A stretch of DNA of 64,000 bases, from positions 7,986,945-8,050,944 of the forward strand of contig NC_056524.1 of the NCBI RefSeq assembly GCF_019175285.1, given 5' to 3'. Made by a program: the position numbers and the translations under genes. The notes below the pieces were generated by a model, which was given only the letters and a program-made list of their open reading frames with translations, was not told the origin of the DNA and did not search any database. How positions within the stretch are numbered: the first letter of the stretch is position 1; every line of letters starts with the position of its first letter. Of the stretch, positions 1 through 9,755 are shown piece by piece. The stretch is from Sceloporus undulatus (lineage: Eukaryota; Chordata; Lepidosauria; Squamata; Phrynosomatidae).

Positions 1-29
1 TCCGTTACCAGCGCCGGGGCCTCGGTCAG

Positions 30-215
30 GCTAAACAGTTATAGTACTGGTGATTTCCCTCTAACTGCCATGGTTCCACTCTGTGGCAATTCCTGGGATT
101 TGCAGTTTTAAGGAGGTACAATCTGAATCCTCAGCTCACCAAGCTATAATATCAGGATTCCATAATAAACAACTATGGCAGTTAAAATGGAATCGGCTGC
201 TATAGTTATGAGTCA
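30..215. mobile_element. Diverged palindromic MITE
   Basis: One arm carries taactgccatgg and cctgggatttgcagtt; the opposite arm carries caggattcc and tatggcagttaaaatgg in inverted order. These are the core motifs of a roughly 200-bp palindromic DNA transposon seen many times below in better condition (for example at 3958, 7176 and 14904). Ends and target duplication are not clear here. Confidence 0.5.
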
Positions 216-537
216 TGACAGGGCCCTGAGATGCCAGCAATTGAACCCACAACCTTTGTCATCATTCGCTACTCAATTTTAAAAACTAAAGGTATCAGGA
301 ATTGACCCAGGATCCCATCATCTGCTATTTGTTCTTCTAGTTGGAAATGTCATAAATGTAATCCAGGACCTGCTACTTGATTCAGCCAGTGGTCCAAGTT
401 TATTAGAAATAAATTACAAGGCACAGATCTTCAGATAATATTGTTCCCTACCAAAGACTTTTTTTTTAAAGGCAAAGTTATTCTCAAAGTCAGATCAAAG
501 ATATGGATCTTATCAACACGTGGGGGGGGGGAGTTGC
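216..537. other. Intergenic, no gene seen
   Basis: No gene or complete repeat is recognised. It holds the motif caattgaaccca near 239 and a related motif near 300 that recur at 2650-3070 and resemble the T-arm region of a tRNA-derived sequence in reverse. Confidence 0.3.
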
Positions 538-652
538 AGTCACTCCTGTTCTAGCAATGCAAGCGTGATGTTTTTTTCACACCAGATCCAGAGTCACTCC
601 TGTCTAGCAAGTGCGAATTAAGGTTAAAATGTGATGTTTTACACACCTGGTT
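538..652. repeat. Imperfect direct duplication
   Basis: Two successive copies of a block beginning gtcactcctgt and continuing with ctagcaa, gtgatgttttt and cacacc lie at about 538-590 and 591-650. The second copy carries a short insertion. Confidence 0.45.
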
Positions 653-961
653 GCCTTTCTGTTGCCCTTCCGAACTGAGGGGGAGCGAAGTCAGTTCTAT
701 CCATTCCAAGCAAGTCACGTGATGCGGATTAAGCAAAGGAGAGTGAGTGCACATTGTATTACCACACTGAAGGGTTCAACGATTCAAATCGGCACCCTTG
801 CACTGCTCAGTGGGGCGCTGGATGCTGTCCCCTTCCCTACCCCCTCCTTAGCTGTCATCCTTCATCAGGGTGAAAAAGCAGTCAGGGATGATGGGAAGTG
901 GCAGGTTGGCAGAGAGGGTGAGATGGGAGATGCAGGAGCAATTGGGGGATGATGGGTGGAT

Positions 962-1320
962 GGCAGGGGGTCGCTGGGGCCAGGATTGGATGCAGGAAAA
1001 GGCAGAGGATCATGGGATAGGTTGTTGGGGTCCCTGGGGCTAGGATTGGGATGCAGGAGAAGGCAGATGATGATGGATATCTCCTGGGTCCTGGGGCCAG
1101 GATTGGGATGCAAGAGAAGGCAGGAGATGATGGGATAGGTCACTGGGGGGTTGCTGGGGCCAGGATTAGGATGCAGGAGAAGGCAGGGGATGATGGATAA
1201 GTCACTGGGGTTACTGGGGCCATGATTGGGGTGCAGGAGAAGGCAGGGGATGAGGGATAGGTTCGCTGGGTGCTAGGGCCAGGATTGGGATGCAGGAGAA
1301 GGCAGGATGATGGGATGGTG
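962..1320. repeat. Minisatellite, period about 60 bp, six copies
   Basis: The core ggggccaggattggga followed by atgcaggagaaggcag and gatgatgggat recurs with starts near 975, 1036, 1093, 1156, 1216 and 1275. Spacing is therefore 57-63 bp. The units are G-rich on the + strand and differ by a few bases and small indels. The open frames across it are by-products of the tandem period. Confidence 0.85.
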
Positions 1321-1728
1321 CCAGGGGGCAGAGGGGCGAGATGGGGTGAAGAGGAGGAGGGGAATGACGGAGCAGGATGCAGGGGGCCAAGGGGGGCAAC
1401 TCGGATGGGTTTCCACACCAGACCAATCGAAGTGAAATCGAAGTGAGCTTGAATGCAAATTCTGTGAATTGCACTTTTTTTTCTGAATTCATCAAAATGA
1501 GGAGTCACTTTGGAATCACTGCGGAAGCACCACGGAAGGAGCTCCCATAGAAAGGAATGGGTCTGATAACACATCACATTGTGACGTGAATCCGCATCAT
1601 TGGAAGTGCAGTCGTGTTGGACCTGAACTGCAAAAGCTCTAAAATCCCGTGTTATAAATCATTGATATCCACTCTTTATCTGCTGCTTGTACCACCTGTC
1701 CCCCAATTTATCTAGTTGCTGTTGTGTG

Positions 1729-1949
1729 TTGTTGTTGTGTGCCTTCAAATCATTCCAACTAAGGCAACCTAAGGTGAAAGCAAACTATCACAGAGTTTTC
1801 TTCTGGGCAAGATTCGTGTCAGAGGAAGTTTGCCTTTGCTTCCTCTGAGGCTGAGAGTGTGACTTGCCTAATGGGTTTCCATGACTGAACAGGAGCAAAC
1901 CTTGGTCTCAGAACGTAGTCCATTCCTAAACCACTACACAACGCTGACT
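1729..1949 (-). mobile_element. Sauria SINE (antisense)
   Basis: Read on the - strand it has the tRNA-like head, the conserved gggcaagtcac-type box (here as gtgacttgcc) and a BovB-type tail ending in CAA repeats (gttgttgttgtgtgcc at the left edge). Confidence 0.8.
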
Positions 1950-2405
1950 TTCTCAATTTATGGTATCTAGATTTGCCATAAACTGATGGGGTGCAAATTA
2001 TCTTGAAGACCTGACTGTATTTGCCATGTGGAAATGGATTACTGTAGTAGAGACTCTGTGTCCTATGTTCTTCTTTTGTCATTTTTACAGCGATGCACAC
2101 TAACACATATACACCTCTCTGGAAAATCTTCGGGTTGGAGTTGATTTAGTCGTTAGTCAAAGCAAATAAATGTTATAACTGAAATTGTTGCAGTTTCTTA
2201 CTGCTAAGATTTATAAAAAACATTATTCGGAAACATAATGTTTTTCTGTTCTTCCCTTATTGTTGCTGATGATTAATGTTTTTAAAATTTTAAAACTGTT
2301 AAACTGCTACTGTGTCTGGTTTTTATTGTTATTTGGTGTGTGCATATGTTCTGTTTGGGAAATGGCCTTGTGTTTCGATGGTCTGTGACTGCACAAAAAA
2401 TATTG

Positions 2406-2602
2406 TTTGTTGTTTTGTGTGTCTTCAAGTCATTTCTGACTTATGGCAACCCTAAGGCCTTATCATGGGGGTTTTCTGGGGCTGAGAAGAGATGTGACTT
2501 GTCCAAAGTCACCCGCTGGTTTCCATGGCTGAAGTGAAAAATTGAACTCTGTCTTCAGAGCTGTAGTCCCAGTGCTCAAACCACTATGCCATACTGACTC
2601 TA
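2406..2602 (-). mobile_element. Sauria SINE (antisense)
   Basis: Same parts as other copies: tail with gtcttcaagtcatttctgac at the left, the middle box gtgacttgtccaaagtcac, and the tRNA-like head with ctcaaaccactatgcc at the right. Confidence 0.8.
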
Positions 2603-2692
2603 ATATATTGTATGTTGTATTTATTGTGCTCATTCAAGCGGAAAATGTCAAGAATTGAACCCAGGACTGTTCCCTTTGCTTGCTGCTTGGTA

Positions 2693-2921
2693 GTGTTGTA
2701 ATAGTTTTGGCATTAGATTAGGACACTGGGAAACCAGGGTTTGAATCCTGTCTTGGCTATGGATGCCCATTGTGTGATCTTGGGCAGGTCACATTCTCTC
2801 AGCCACAGAAGACGGCATGACAAAAACCCCGGAAGGAAAGGGCCGAGAAAAAGTATGTGATAGCTTCACCTTAGGGTTGCAGAAGTCAGCAATGAACTTG
2901 AAGGCTCACAACAACAACAAA
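2693..2921 (+). mobile_element. Sauria SINE
   Basis: The tRNA-like head has the B-box-like ggtttgaatcctg near 2740, followed by cttgggcaggtcac and the BovB-type tail gaacttgaaggctcac with terminal CAA repeats. Confidence 0.75.
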
Positions 2922-3399
2922 GTTCTGAGTTGGAGGTGTCAGCAATTGAACCCAGGACTTTCCCTTCAGCTGCTACATGATTCTTCGGTCTCGAGATGTC
3001 AGACTGAATGCAGGACCTTTACTATTGTGTAGCCCTGCGGAGCTGCAAATATCAGGAATTGAACCCAGGCTAAACATGTGCTCGGCCAATGCATATGGTG
3101 CTCCCATTTTCTAACATTCTCTTTGCCCTTGTTCCCCCCAGCTTTCCCTCTAGTCTGGGTTCCCAGATGATTTGTTATGGCCAGAGAGAGGGAAGAGTAA
3201 GGCAAAGAAAAGTCATGGGCTGGTGAAAGGTTAAGCACACCTTCTCCATGTGCTGATTCTCTCTTTGGGACAGCAACCTCCCCCTGTTTTATAAAAAGAG
3301 ACCTCAAGAGCAGACCAAAGTTCTCTGACTACAGTCCCACTTGACCCGTAAAAAATGACTTGTCCTGCACCCGCTAATTAGCCTGCTATCCTTGGGACA
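2922..3399. other. Intergenic with repeated tRNA-like motifs
   Basis: The motif aattgaacccagga occurs near 2946 and 3057, with a decayed form near 3003. No gene is supported; the open frame over 2999-3307 shows no recognisable domain. Confidence 0.3.
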
Positions 3400-3562
3400 A
3401 GCATGGTATAGTGGTGTGAGTGTTGGAAGACTCTGGGAGACCTGGGTTCAAATCCCTGGTTTGCCAAGGAAGCCCACTGAGTGATCTTGGGCAAACCTCA
3501 TTCTCCTACTCTCAGAAGGCAATTGCAATTTGCAAACCTCCTCCTCTTGCCAAGAAAACTAT
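3400..3562 (+). mobile_element. Sauria SINE, 5' part only
   Basis: The head with ggtatagtggtgtgagtgtt, ggttcaaatccctgg and cttgggcaaacctc is present. The BovB-type tail is missing, so the copy is 3' truncated or decayed. Confidence 0.65.
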
Positions 3563-3957
3563 AACATATAGTTACCATTTGTTATATGGTTACATAACAA
3601 ATGACATAAACCTTGGGAGATGGCAGAGAGTGGGGGGACATTTGGGCATAGCTCCCCAATGAGAAGTCTTATCTGAATGAAACATTTACTCAGTCCTCAA
3701 ATTTCTATAATTGCAGTAGTTTAAAAATTCAGTTGAACATTCAGAAATGCAGATTAAGCGTCCAAAGTAAAGAGGCAAGCAAAGATACCAAGGAAATGTA
3801 AACACAGCAAACAGAAGACTTTTAGGTGTGAACAATTTTAAGTATCCCCCTCTCTGCAATGCTAGAAATGGAGCTGTAGGAAAATGTCATTTGAAGGAAC
3901 ACAAAATGTCCTCACTTTGACTTCCCCATGCCCTCTGTTGTCAGTATTTAAATAAGG

Positions 3958-4172
3958 TCTCATCTGCACTGCAGAAATAATCCACTTTGTCACCACTTTA
4001 ACTGCCATGACTCCATGCAATGGAATTCTGGGTTTTGTAGTTTGGTGGGGCAACATATAGCTCTGACAAGGAAGGCTATATATCTCACAGAGGTACAAAT
4101 TCCAAAATTACATAGCATGGGGCGGTTAAAGCGGTGTCAAACTGTATCACTTCTGCAGTGTGGTTGCAGCCT
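3958..4172. mobile_element. Palindromic MITE (about 215 bp)
   Basis: It runs from tgcagaaataatcc at the left to a matching inverted end, atcacttctgcagtgtgg, at the right. Between them are inverted internal blocks (ccactttaactgcc against gcggttaaagcggtg; gaattctgggttttgtag against a decayed partner). The long arms without coding content indicate a non-autonomous DNA transposon. Confidence 0.75.
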
Positions 4173-4814
4173 AAGATTCAAAGGGATGTCTATTCCAATT
4201 TTTCTTCAACAGGATAAATAGACGGCGTCCTTTGTTTCAGACATCAAAATTCTTGGGCCGACTCTCTGCGGTGCATTATGCGCCATTGATTTTTTCCCCT
4301 CCATATTTTTATTTTCTCGTTATTAAAAAAAGAAAACCAGAGACATGCATGGCACCAAGCTCTACATTCTGGGATAAAAGTTTTCAAAGTCGCCGTGCAG
4401 GATATCAGTATGTTGACACAGGTGAAATAGGCAGACAAAAAGGTTGCTCCATGCCATCTTTCCCTGCTTGGAGAAGGGTTTTCGGAGTGGGGATTTTGAC
4501 ACCTTTGGAAACATTCCTTGCTCCATTTTTAGAAAATTTCATCAGTGCCCTCCAATCTATTATCGACCGTTTGTCGGATTTTGCAAAGTCCCACTACGAA
4601 GAGTCAAGGTTCTATGTACAGTTTGGCTCTATTTTAGGGAGAGATTTCAGTCTGCAAATAAGAATTGCACTGCAGACCACAAAGAATAGAGTTGCCTCAG
4701 ATGGACCAGGATAAAGGTTGCACGATTATGTAAGACAGGGCCGGGTGAGTGTCTGTGGCTGGCAGATATTCTGATCACGCTCTTTCTGTCTGCACTTCGC
4801 CCTTCGTCTTGCTA

Positions 4815-4821
4815 CATAAAT
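4815..4821 (+). promoter_or_regulatory. Possible TATA-like box of THRSP
   Basis: The heptamer cataaat lies about 125 bases before the THRSP start codon, which would place initiation near 4845. This rests only on the motif and its position; no transcript evidence is available. Confidence 0.3.
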
Positions 4822-4944
4822 TGCCACCAACCAGGCCAGAAGGTAGAGCCGTTGAATACAGCTCACCTCATCTCTTTGCAGCCCAGTTGGGTTCCTGAAG
4901 AAACCCGCTAAGCTCAAGCCCAGAGAAGTTCTTTTCTTGCAGCC

Positions 4945-5343
4945 ATGGAAACTTACTTCTCTGCCGTCCAGAAGATGGAGCAAACAGTGATGTTTCCCAG
5001 CCTCCTTCGAGGAGTCTCCTTCGAAGAGAGGGAGGATGCCTTTGAAGCCGATGCTGATGGTGCCAAAGACCTGTATGAATATTACGCCCAGCTGAAATCC
5101 CTCAAGCAGATGGTGGAAGGTGGCCTAGTGCCTTCGGAAAGCCACCGGCTACCTGGCACGGCCACCTGGGTGAAAGAGCAGGTGGCCAAAGAGGAACAAG
5201 ATCTTGCAACACTCTTTTATTACCACGTCTCTGCCTTGCACCGCATCCTCCACCAGCTGACCAGGAGAGCCAACACCGTGACGTCCAGATACAATGAAAT
5301 CATGCAACAGATTAACCAGAATGGCTTTTCTCTTCACTGGTGA
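4945..5343 (+). CDS. THRSP: THRSP (Spot 14), lipogenic regulator
   Basis: A 132-aa protein of the Spot14/MID1IP1 family. These small nuclear and cytosolic proteins respond to thyroid hormone and carbohydrate and promote fatty-acid synthesis; MID1IP1 drives acetyl-CoA carboxylase polymerisation, and THRSP can pair with it. The family signature KMEQTVMFPSLLRGV is at residues 10-24. An acidic linker follows, then DLYEYYAQLKSLKQMVEGGL (about 42-61). The C-terminal helix has HVSALHRILHQLTRRANTVTSRYNEI (about 93-118). Human THRSP has 146 aa; this one starts about 15 residues later, aligned with the YSAEVHNMEQ part. The whole frame is in one exon. The stop is followed by a donor (gtacag|gtaagt after 5366), so the intron lies in the 3'UTR, as in mammalian THRSP. 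THRSP rather than the paralogue MID1IP1 is chosen from the neighbours NDUFC2, ALG8 and KCTD21. Confidence 0.9.
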   Translation: METYFSAVQKMEQTVMFPSLLRGVSFEEREDAFEADADGAKDLYEYYAQLKSLKQMVEGGLVPSESHRLPGTATWVKEQVAKEEQDLATLFYYHVSALHRILHQLTRRANTVTSRYNEIMQQINQNGFSLHW

Positions 5344-5383
5344 ACCTCAGACTGTGAACTGTACAGGTAAGTGATATCCAAGG

Positions 5384-5585
5384 CTGCATCTGCATCTTGA
5401 AATAATGCAATCTGGCACCACTTTAACTGCCATGGCTTGATGCTTTGGGATGCTGGGATTTGTAGATATTAAGCCTTCTCTGCCAGAGAGCTCTGGTGCC
5501 ACAGCAAACTATAAATCCTAGGATTCCATAATATTGAGCCATGGTAGTTAAAATGGTGTCAAACCGGATTATTTTTGCACAGCCG
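5384..5585. mobile_element. Palindromic MITE in THRSP 3'UTR intron
   Basis: A copy of the same palindromic family as 3958-4172: ccactttaactgccatgg on the left, inverted as ccatggtagttaaaatgg on the right, with an inner pair gggatttgtag / ctataaatccta. It lies wholly inside the intron 5367-6253. Confidence 0.75.
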
Positions 5586-6253
5586 ACAGAGGCAAAAAAA
5601 GATATAAACCAGTGTCAGTCATAGAACAAGTCTGTTCCATGGCATGGGTCTGTGGCTTTGACCAAAGCTTGGGGGGAAAACCCCTTTTTGGACTATAATG
5701 CCCAGAATGCCATACTGATCAGGATAGCTAGAGAATTCTGGGAATTGTTGGTCAAAAGGTACAGTTTTAGGGGACATAGGCCTTGTATAATAGTGCTAGA
5801 CTTTTATTTGGGGCTGCTGTTGTTGCTTTTAATGGTTTATGTTTTTGACTGATTTTAATATATATTTGATACGGTAGTTTAACTGCTTTTTAGCTGTTAG
5901 CTGTGAACTTTTAACTACGTTTGTTTTAACGATTGTAAGTAGCCTTAAGTTCCAAACTGGGGAAAAGTTGGGGAATAAATTCATAGATAAATAATAGTAA
6001 TATCCTCTCCAAACGTTGGCCTTCACAAATTGTCACTCGAAAGAGTTTTCATTGGATTCCAATGCCTAGCATCCCCTGCCAGCATAGCTGCTATTTCCTA
6101 TTTGGGGAATTATGGAAACTTCAATTGTTTAAAGTTTTAACTGCATAAAATGTAATAGTGTAAAGCTCATTGCTGTGTTGGCATGTCACTGGAAGTGACT
6201 TTCCAGAAATTAACATTTCGCTCATTTACCTTTAATTTATCTTTCATTTTCAG

Positions 6254-6610
6254 GCAAGTCTGATGTCCATCCTTGAGTGTCTATTTAAACAGCTTCCTGT
6301 GAAGAAACTGTATGACTGGACGAAAGAGACGTTATGAGCAACTGCCTTCTGAACACTTTTGTATGACAGCAACACACACACACTTACATTGAAAAGTTTG
6401 AAGGACTGACTTTCATGTTTTGTGTTATTCTATTTTATTTATACAGTACCTGTATTTAAACCTGAGGACATCCCGGTGCCTCAGGTGATACGATACTTCA
6501 GCATTCCTAATAACTGAAGGTGACAAGTAATACAGCTTTTTGTATTTCTCATTAAGTTTTTAACTGTGGTGATGATCTCAGAACACAAATAAATTGCTTA
6601 TTTTTTATTA
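6254..6610 (+). other. THRSP: THRSP 3'UTR exon with poly(A) signal
   Basis: A pyrimidine-rich tract ends in ttttcag at 6253, giving an acceptor that pairs with the donor after 5366. The exon has no long frame. It contains AATAAA at 6588-6593 and an attaaa about 13 bases further on, so cleavage is probably near 6610. Confidence 0.65.
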
Positions 6611-6673
6611 AACAATTGCTGCTGTTGTCGTTATATGCAGAGGTCTAGCTGTGCATGGTGCATTAAAGCATAA

Positions 6674-6728
6674 ACACACACACACACACACACACACAAT
6701 ACTTTCATATATATATATATATATATAT
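6674..6728. repeat. (CA)n and (TA)n microsatellites
   Basis: About 12 CA units followed ten bases later by about ten TA units, just beyond the THRSP 3' end. Confidence 0.9.
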
Positions 6729-6732
6729 GTAG

Positions 6733-7025
6733 AGTATCTTTTATCCGGAATTCCAAAATCCAAAACTGCCCACAGGAGTCGCTGAGATAGTGACACCTTT
6801 ACTTTGTGATGGTTCATGCACAAAATTATTTAAAATATTTTGCTTAAGATTATCTTCGAATATAAGGTGTACACAACATATAAATGAATTTCATGGTTAG
6901 ACTAGGGTCCCTTCTCCAAGAGATCTCATTATGTACATGCAAATATTCCAACATCTGGGGGGGAAATCCAAAATCGAAGACACTTCTGGTCCCAGGCATT
7001 TTGGATAAAGGAGACTCAACCTATA
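6733..7025. mobile_element. Tigger4/pogo-like non-autonomous DNA element
   Basis: The right end, ggagactcaacctata, is the inverted form of the tacaggttgag terminus typical of Tigger4-type elements. Internal aattccaaaatccaaaa and the ccaggcattttggata tract match copies at 15526, 41749 and 61640. No transposase frame is present. Confidence 0.65.
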
Positions 7026-7034
7026 CTAGAAGAA

Positions 7035-7145
7035 TTTAAGATACAGCCATGTTAGTCTGTAGTATCAGTATGTAGAGAGATCTTGTAGCACCATTGAGAC
7101 TAAAGAAAGAAGTTAGCAGCATGAGCCTTCATAGACTTAAGTCTA
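7035..7145. repeat. Unclassified reptilian interspersed repeat
   Basis: The blocks acagccatgttagtctgtag, gatcttgtagcacc and agtctatttcctcagatgcat recur at 18355-18700 and, inverted, at 47700-47785. The family is common in reptile genomes; I do not know its class. Confidence 0.5.
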
Positions 7146-7175
7146 TTTCCTCAGATGCATCCCAACCAACCTCAG

Positions 7176-7398
7176 GGTGCGTCTATGCTGTAGAAATAAT
7201 GCAGTTTGACACCAGTTTAAATGCTGTAGCTCCATCGTACAGAATCCTGAGATCTGTCATTTTACAAGGTTTTTAGTCTTCTTTGCTGAAGAGGGCTGGT
7301 ACCCGACTAAACTACAAATTCCAGGATTCTGTACGATGGAGCCATGGCAGTTAAGGTGGTGTCAAACAGCATTATTTCCACAGTGTACATGCATCCAT
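7176..7398. mobile_element. Palindromic MITE (about 220 bp)
   Basis: Clear inverted arms: taatgcagtttgacacc at the left and gtgtcaaacagcattat at the right. The inner pair is gtacagaatcctgag and ccaggattctgtac. Confidence 0.8.
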
Positions 7399-7583
7399 AG
7401 GTAGCAAAAGTTCTGGGGTGGGAGCAGACCTCAACCATACTCCCTGCATGAGCCTTACAGACATTCCCTCCATTTGTAGGCAAGAGCTGTGGGTGCCTCA
7501 TAGCTCACACTGTCCCCAGCCCTGCTAGCCTGCTTCTCCGGGATGCAGTAGTGGACACAATCCCACCAATATTATGGAAGCAC

Positions 7584-7808
7584 GGTGCACCCTCCATATC
7601 CATGGATTCTTTATCCACAGATTCAAGCAGCCATGGTTCGAAAAAGTTCCAAAAATATATAAATTCCAAAAAGCAAACCTTGATTTTGCCATTTTATATA
7701 GGAGATACCATTTTACTATCCATTGTATTTAATGGGACTTGAGCATCCATAGATTTTGGTATCCATAAGGGGTCCTGGAACAAAACTCCAGCAGATACCA
7801 AAGGCCCA
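7584..7808. mobile_element. Tigger1/MER2-like non-autonomous element
   Basis: The block ccatatccatggattc, the A/T-rich middle ttttgccattttatatagg and the ending ttttggtatccataagg with ggtcctggaacaaaac match the copy at 27819-28046. Confidence 0.65.
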
Positions 7809-8144
7809 ATGTAATATTCAATGGCCATTCCAGTTTACTTCTGTATGTGAGCTGTGGTAAAAAAAGTTGCCCCATGTCTCTGAATTCATTCTGGGGTTAT
7901 GATTGAACTTTAAAGGAGTTATGCAAGGTGCCACAGTTTTAGCATCTTGAGAAGCTCTTTTCAAGTTCACAGTAAAACTGTAGTAGATTCACTGCCCCTC
8001 TGATATGAGAACCACTTAGATGGGCATCATTTTTGCCTCAGGCAGCAAAATGGCTTTAGTCAAGACAACATCATCACCATCACCATCATCAATTCTGCCT
8101 TTCTCCTAATACAGGTACTCAATGCTGTGACCTTAAACTAATAG

Positions 8145-8592
8145 GTTGTTGTTGTTGTGTGCAGGGTGACCAGATGTCATAACTGCAAAAGAAGACAAGG
8201 CAATGTAAATTGTAGGACATTCGGGAAGAATATAGATCATTATAAAATAAAAGCTAAAAACATAAATATGGATATATGTTCCTGCTTCTTAGTTGTGCTC
8301 AAAATGGAGGACATTTTGGGATTCCTCCTGGACAGTATGTTGAAATGAAAGGTGTGTCCTGGAAAAGGAGGATGTCTGATCACCCTGTGTGGTGTGCCTT
8401 TGAGTCATTTTCAACTTATGGAAACCCAAAGGCGGCCCTATCATGGGGGTTTCTGTGCAAAATTTGTTCAGAGGTTTGACATTGCTTCCCCCTGAGGCTG
8501 AGAGTGTGTGACTTGCCTAGTGGGCTTCATGGTCAAGTGAGGAATTGAACTCAGGTCTCCTGAGTTGTAGTCCAAGACGCTATGCCACACTC
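8145..8592 (-). mobile_element. Sauria SINE (antisense), split by a hAT element
   Basis: The tail gttgttgttgtgtg (to 8160) and the rest of the SINE (8388-8592, from gtgtgcctttgagtcat to the ctatgccacact head) are separated by an unrelated 227-bp element. Removing the insert restores a normal tail. Confidence 0.8.
8161..8387. mobile_element. hAT-like MITE nested in a SINE
   Basis: Terminal inverted repeats are cagggtgaccagatgtc at the left and ggatgtctgatcaccctg at the right. The flanks tgttgtgt (8153-8160) and tgtggtgt (8388-8395) form an 8-bp target duplication with one mismatch, the hAT length. A related copy lies at 61981-62183. Confidence 0.75.
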
Positions 8593-9049
8593 TGTTTTTC
8601 TTCTATTCTAGCAAGCCTTCAGGCAAGTCTGATGTCCCTATGTATCCTCCTCACAGTCTGTAAGTTACTCTCTACCCCATTGCCTTTATCTCCAGGATTT
8701 CAAAGTCAGAGATAAGAGACACCTGATAATACTAGGCAAAGCATTCAGTAGACACATGAGCCAGTGTGGTGGAGTGCATGACATTTTGGACCTATTCCAA
8801 CCTGAGAAGGTTGGGGAGGACACAATGCTGTTGGCAATAAAGAAGTAGCTGACTAGAACACACTAGCATAAGCAATCATTATCTCTTCAACCCTGTTTCT
8901 GGTCCTATGTTGGCATTTGGTGAGTCCTCTGTCAAAAAAGTCGTTTTCAAAAAAGATTTTAATTTTAATTTTGTTATAACAATGCCAAAATCCTCTGCAT
9001 AAAGACTTACACTGGTTATAATACAAAGAACTATAAATGGTATTGGTCA

Positions 9050-9755
9050 TGTATATGTGCCCTGTGTCCAGTTCAGGGCACCACAACTCAAAGATATTAG
9101 GAGAGCCAGCGTGACGTAGTGGTTTGAGTGTTGGACTATGATTCTGGAGACCAGGGTTTGAATCCCCGCTCAGCCATGAAACCCACTGGGTGATTTTGGG
9201 CAAGTCACACCACCTCAGCCTCAGAGGATGACAACGGTAGACCCCCTCTAAAGAAACTTGACCAGAAAACCCTGTGATGGGTTCGCCGTAAGTCAGAAAC
9301 TTGAAGGAACACATCAACAATCACAATAATTGACAAGCTGGAGATTGTCCTGAGCAGGGCAACCAAAATGGTGAAAGGTCTGGAAACCTATGAGGGGAAG
9401 CTTAGGGAGCTGTGTATGTTTAGCCTGGGGAAAAGAAGGCTAAGAGGTGCTATGATAGCCATGTTTAAATAGCTGAAGGGATGTCATATTGAGGATGCAG
9501 CAAGCATGTTTTCTGAAGCTCCAGAGAATAGGACCCAGAGCAATGGATGAAAACTACAGGAAAAGAGATCCCACCTAAATATTAGGAAGAACTTCCAGAT
9601 GGCAAGAGCTGTTCAACAGTGGAATATGCTGACTTGAAAAGTGGTGAAAGTGGTTAAAGACCTTCCCTGGAGGTTTTTAAATGGAAGCTAGATTGCCATC
9701 TGTTGGGAGGGCTTTAATTGTGTATTCATGCATGGCAGTGGGTTAGACTTGACTC
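9050..9755 (+). mobile_element. CR1 LINE 3' end, interrupted by a SINE
   Basis: Decayed ORF2 C-terminal coding sequence (ccaaaatggtgaaaggtctg, ttagcctggggaaaagaagg) and the 3' part (attaggaagaacttcc, gccatctgttggg, catggcagtgggttagactt). A Sauria SINE sits between the first 45 bases and the rest. Confidence 0.75.
9099..9331 (+). mobile_element. Sauria SINE inside CR1
   Basis: A nearly full copy: gtagtggtttgagtgttgg, gggtttgaatccccgctc, gggcaagtcac, ggttcgccgtaagtcagaa, then CAA repeats. Confidence 0.85.

Noticed and set aside
4232-4714. 160-codon + strand frame just upstream of THRSP
   Set aside because: No recognisable domain, no splice link to THRSP, and composition like the surrounding non-coding DNA.
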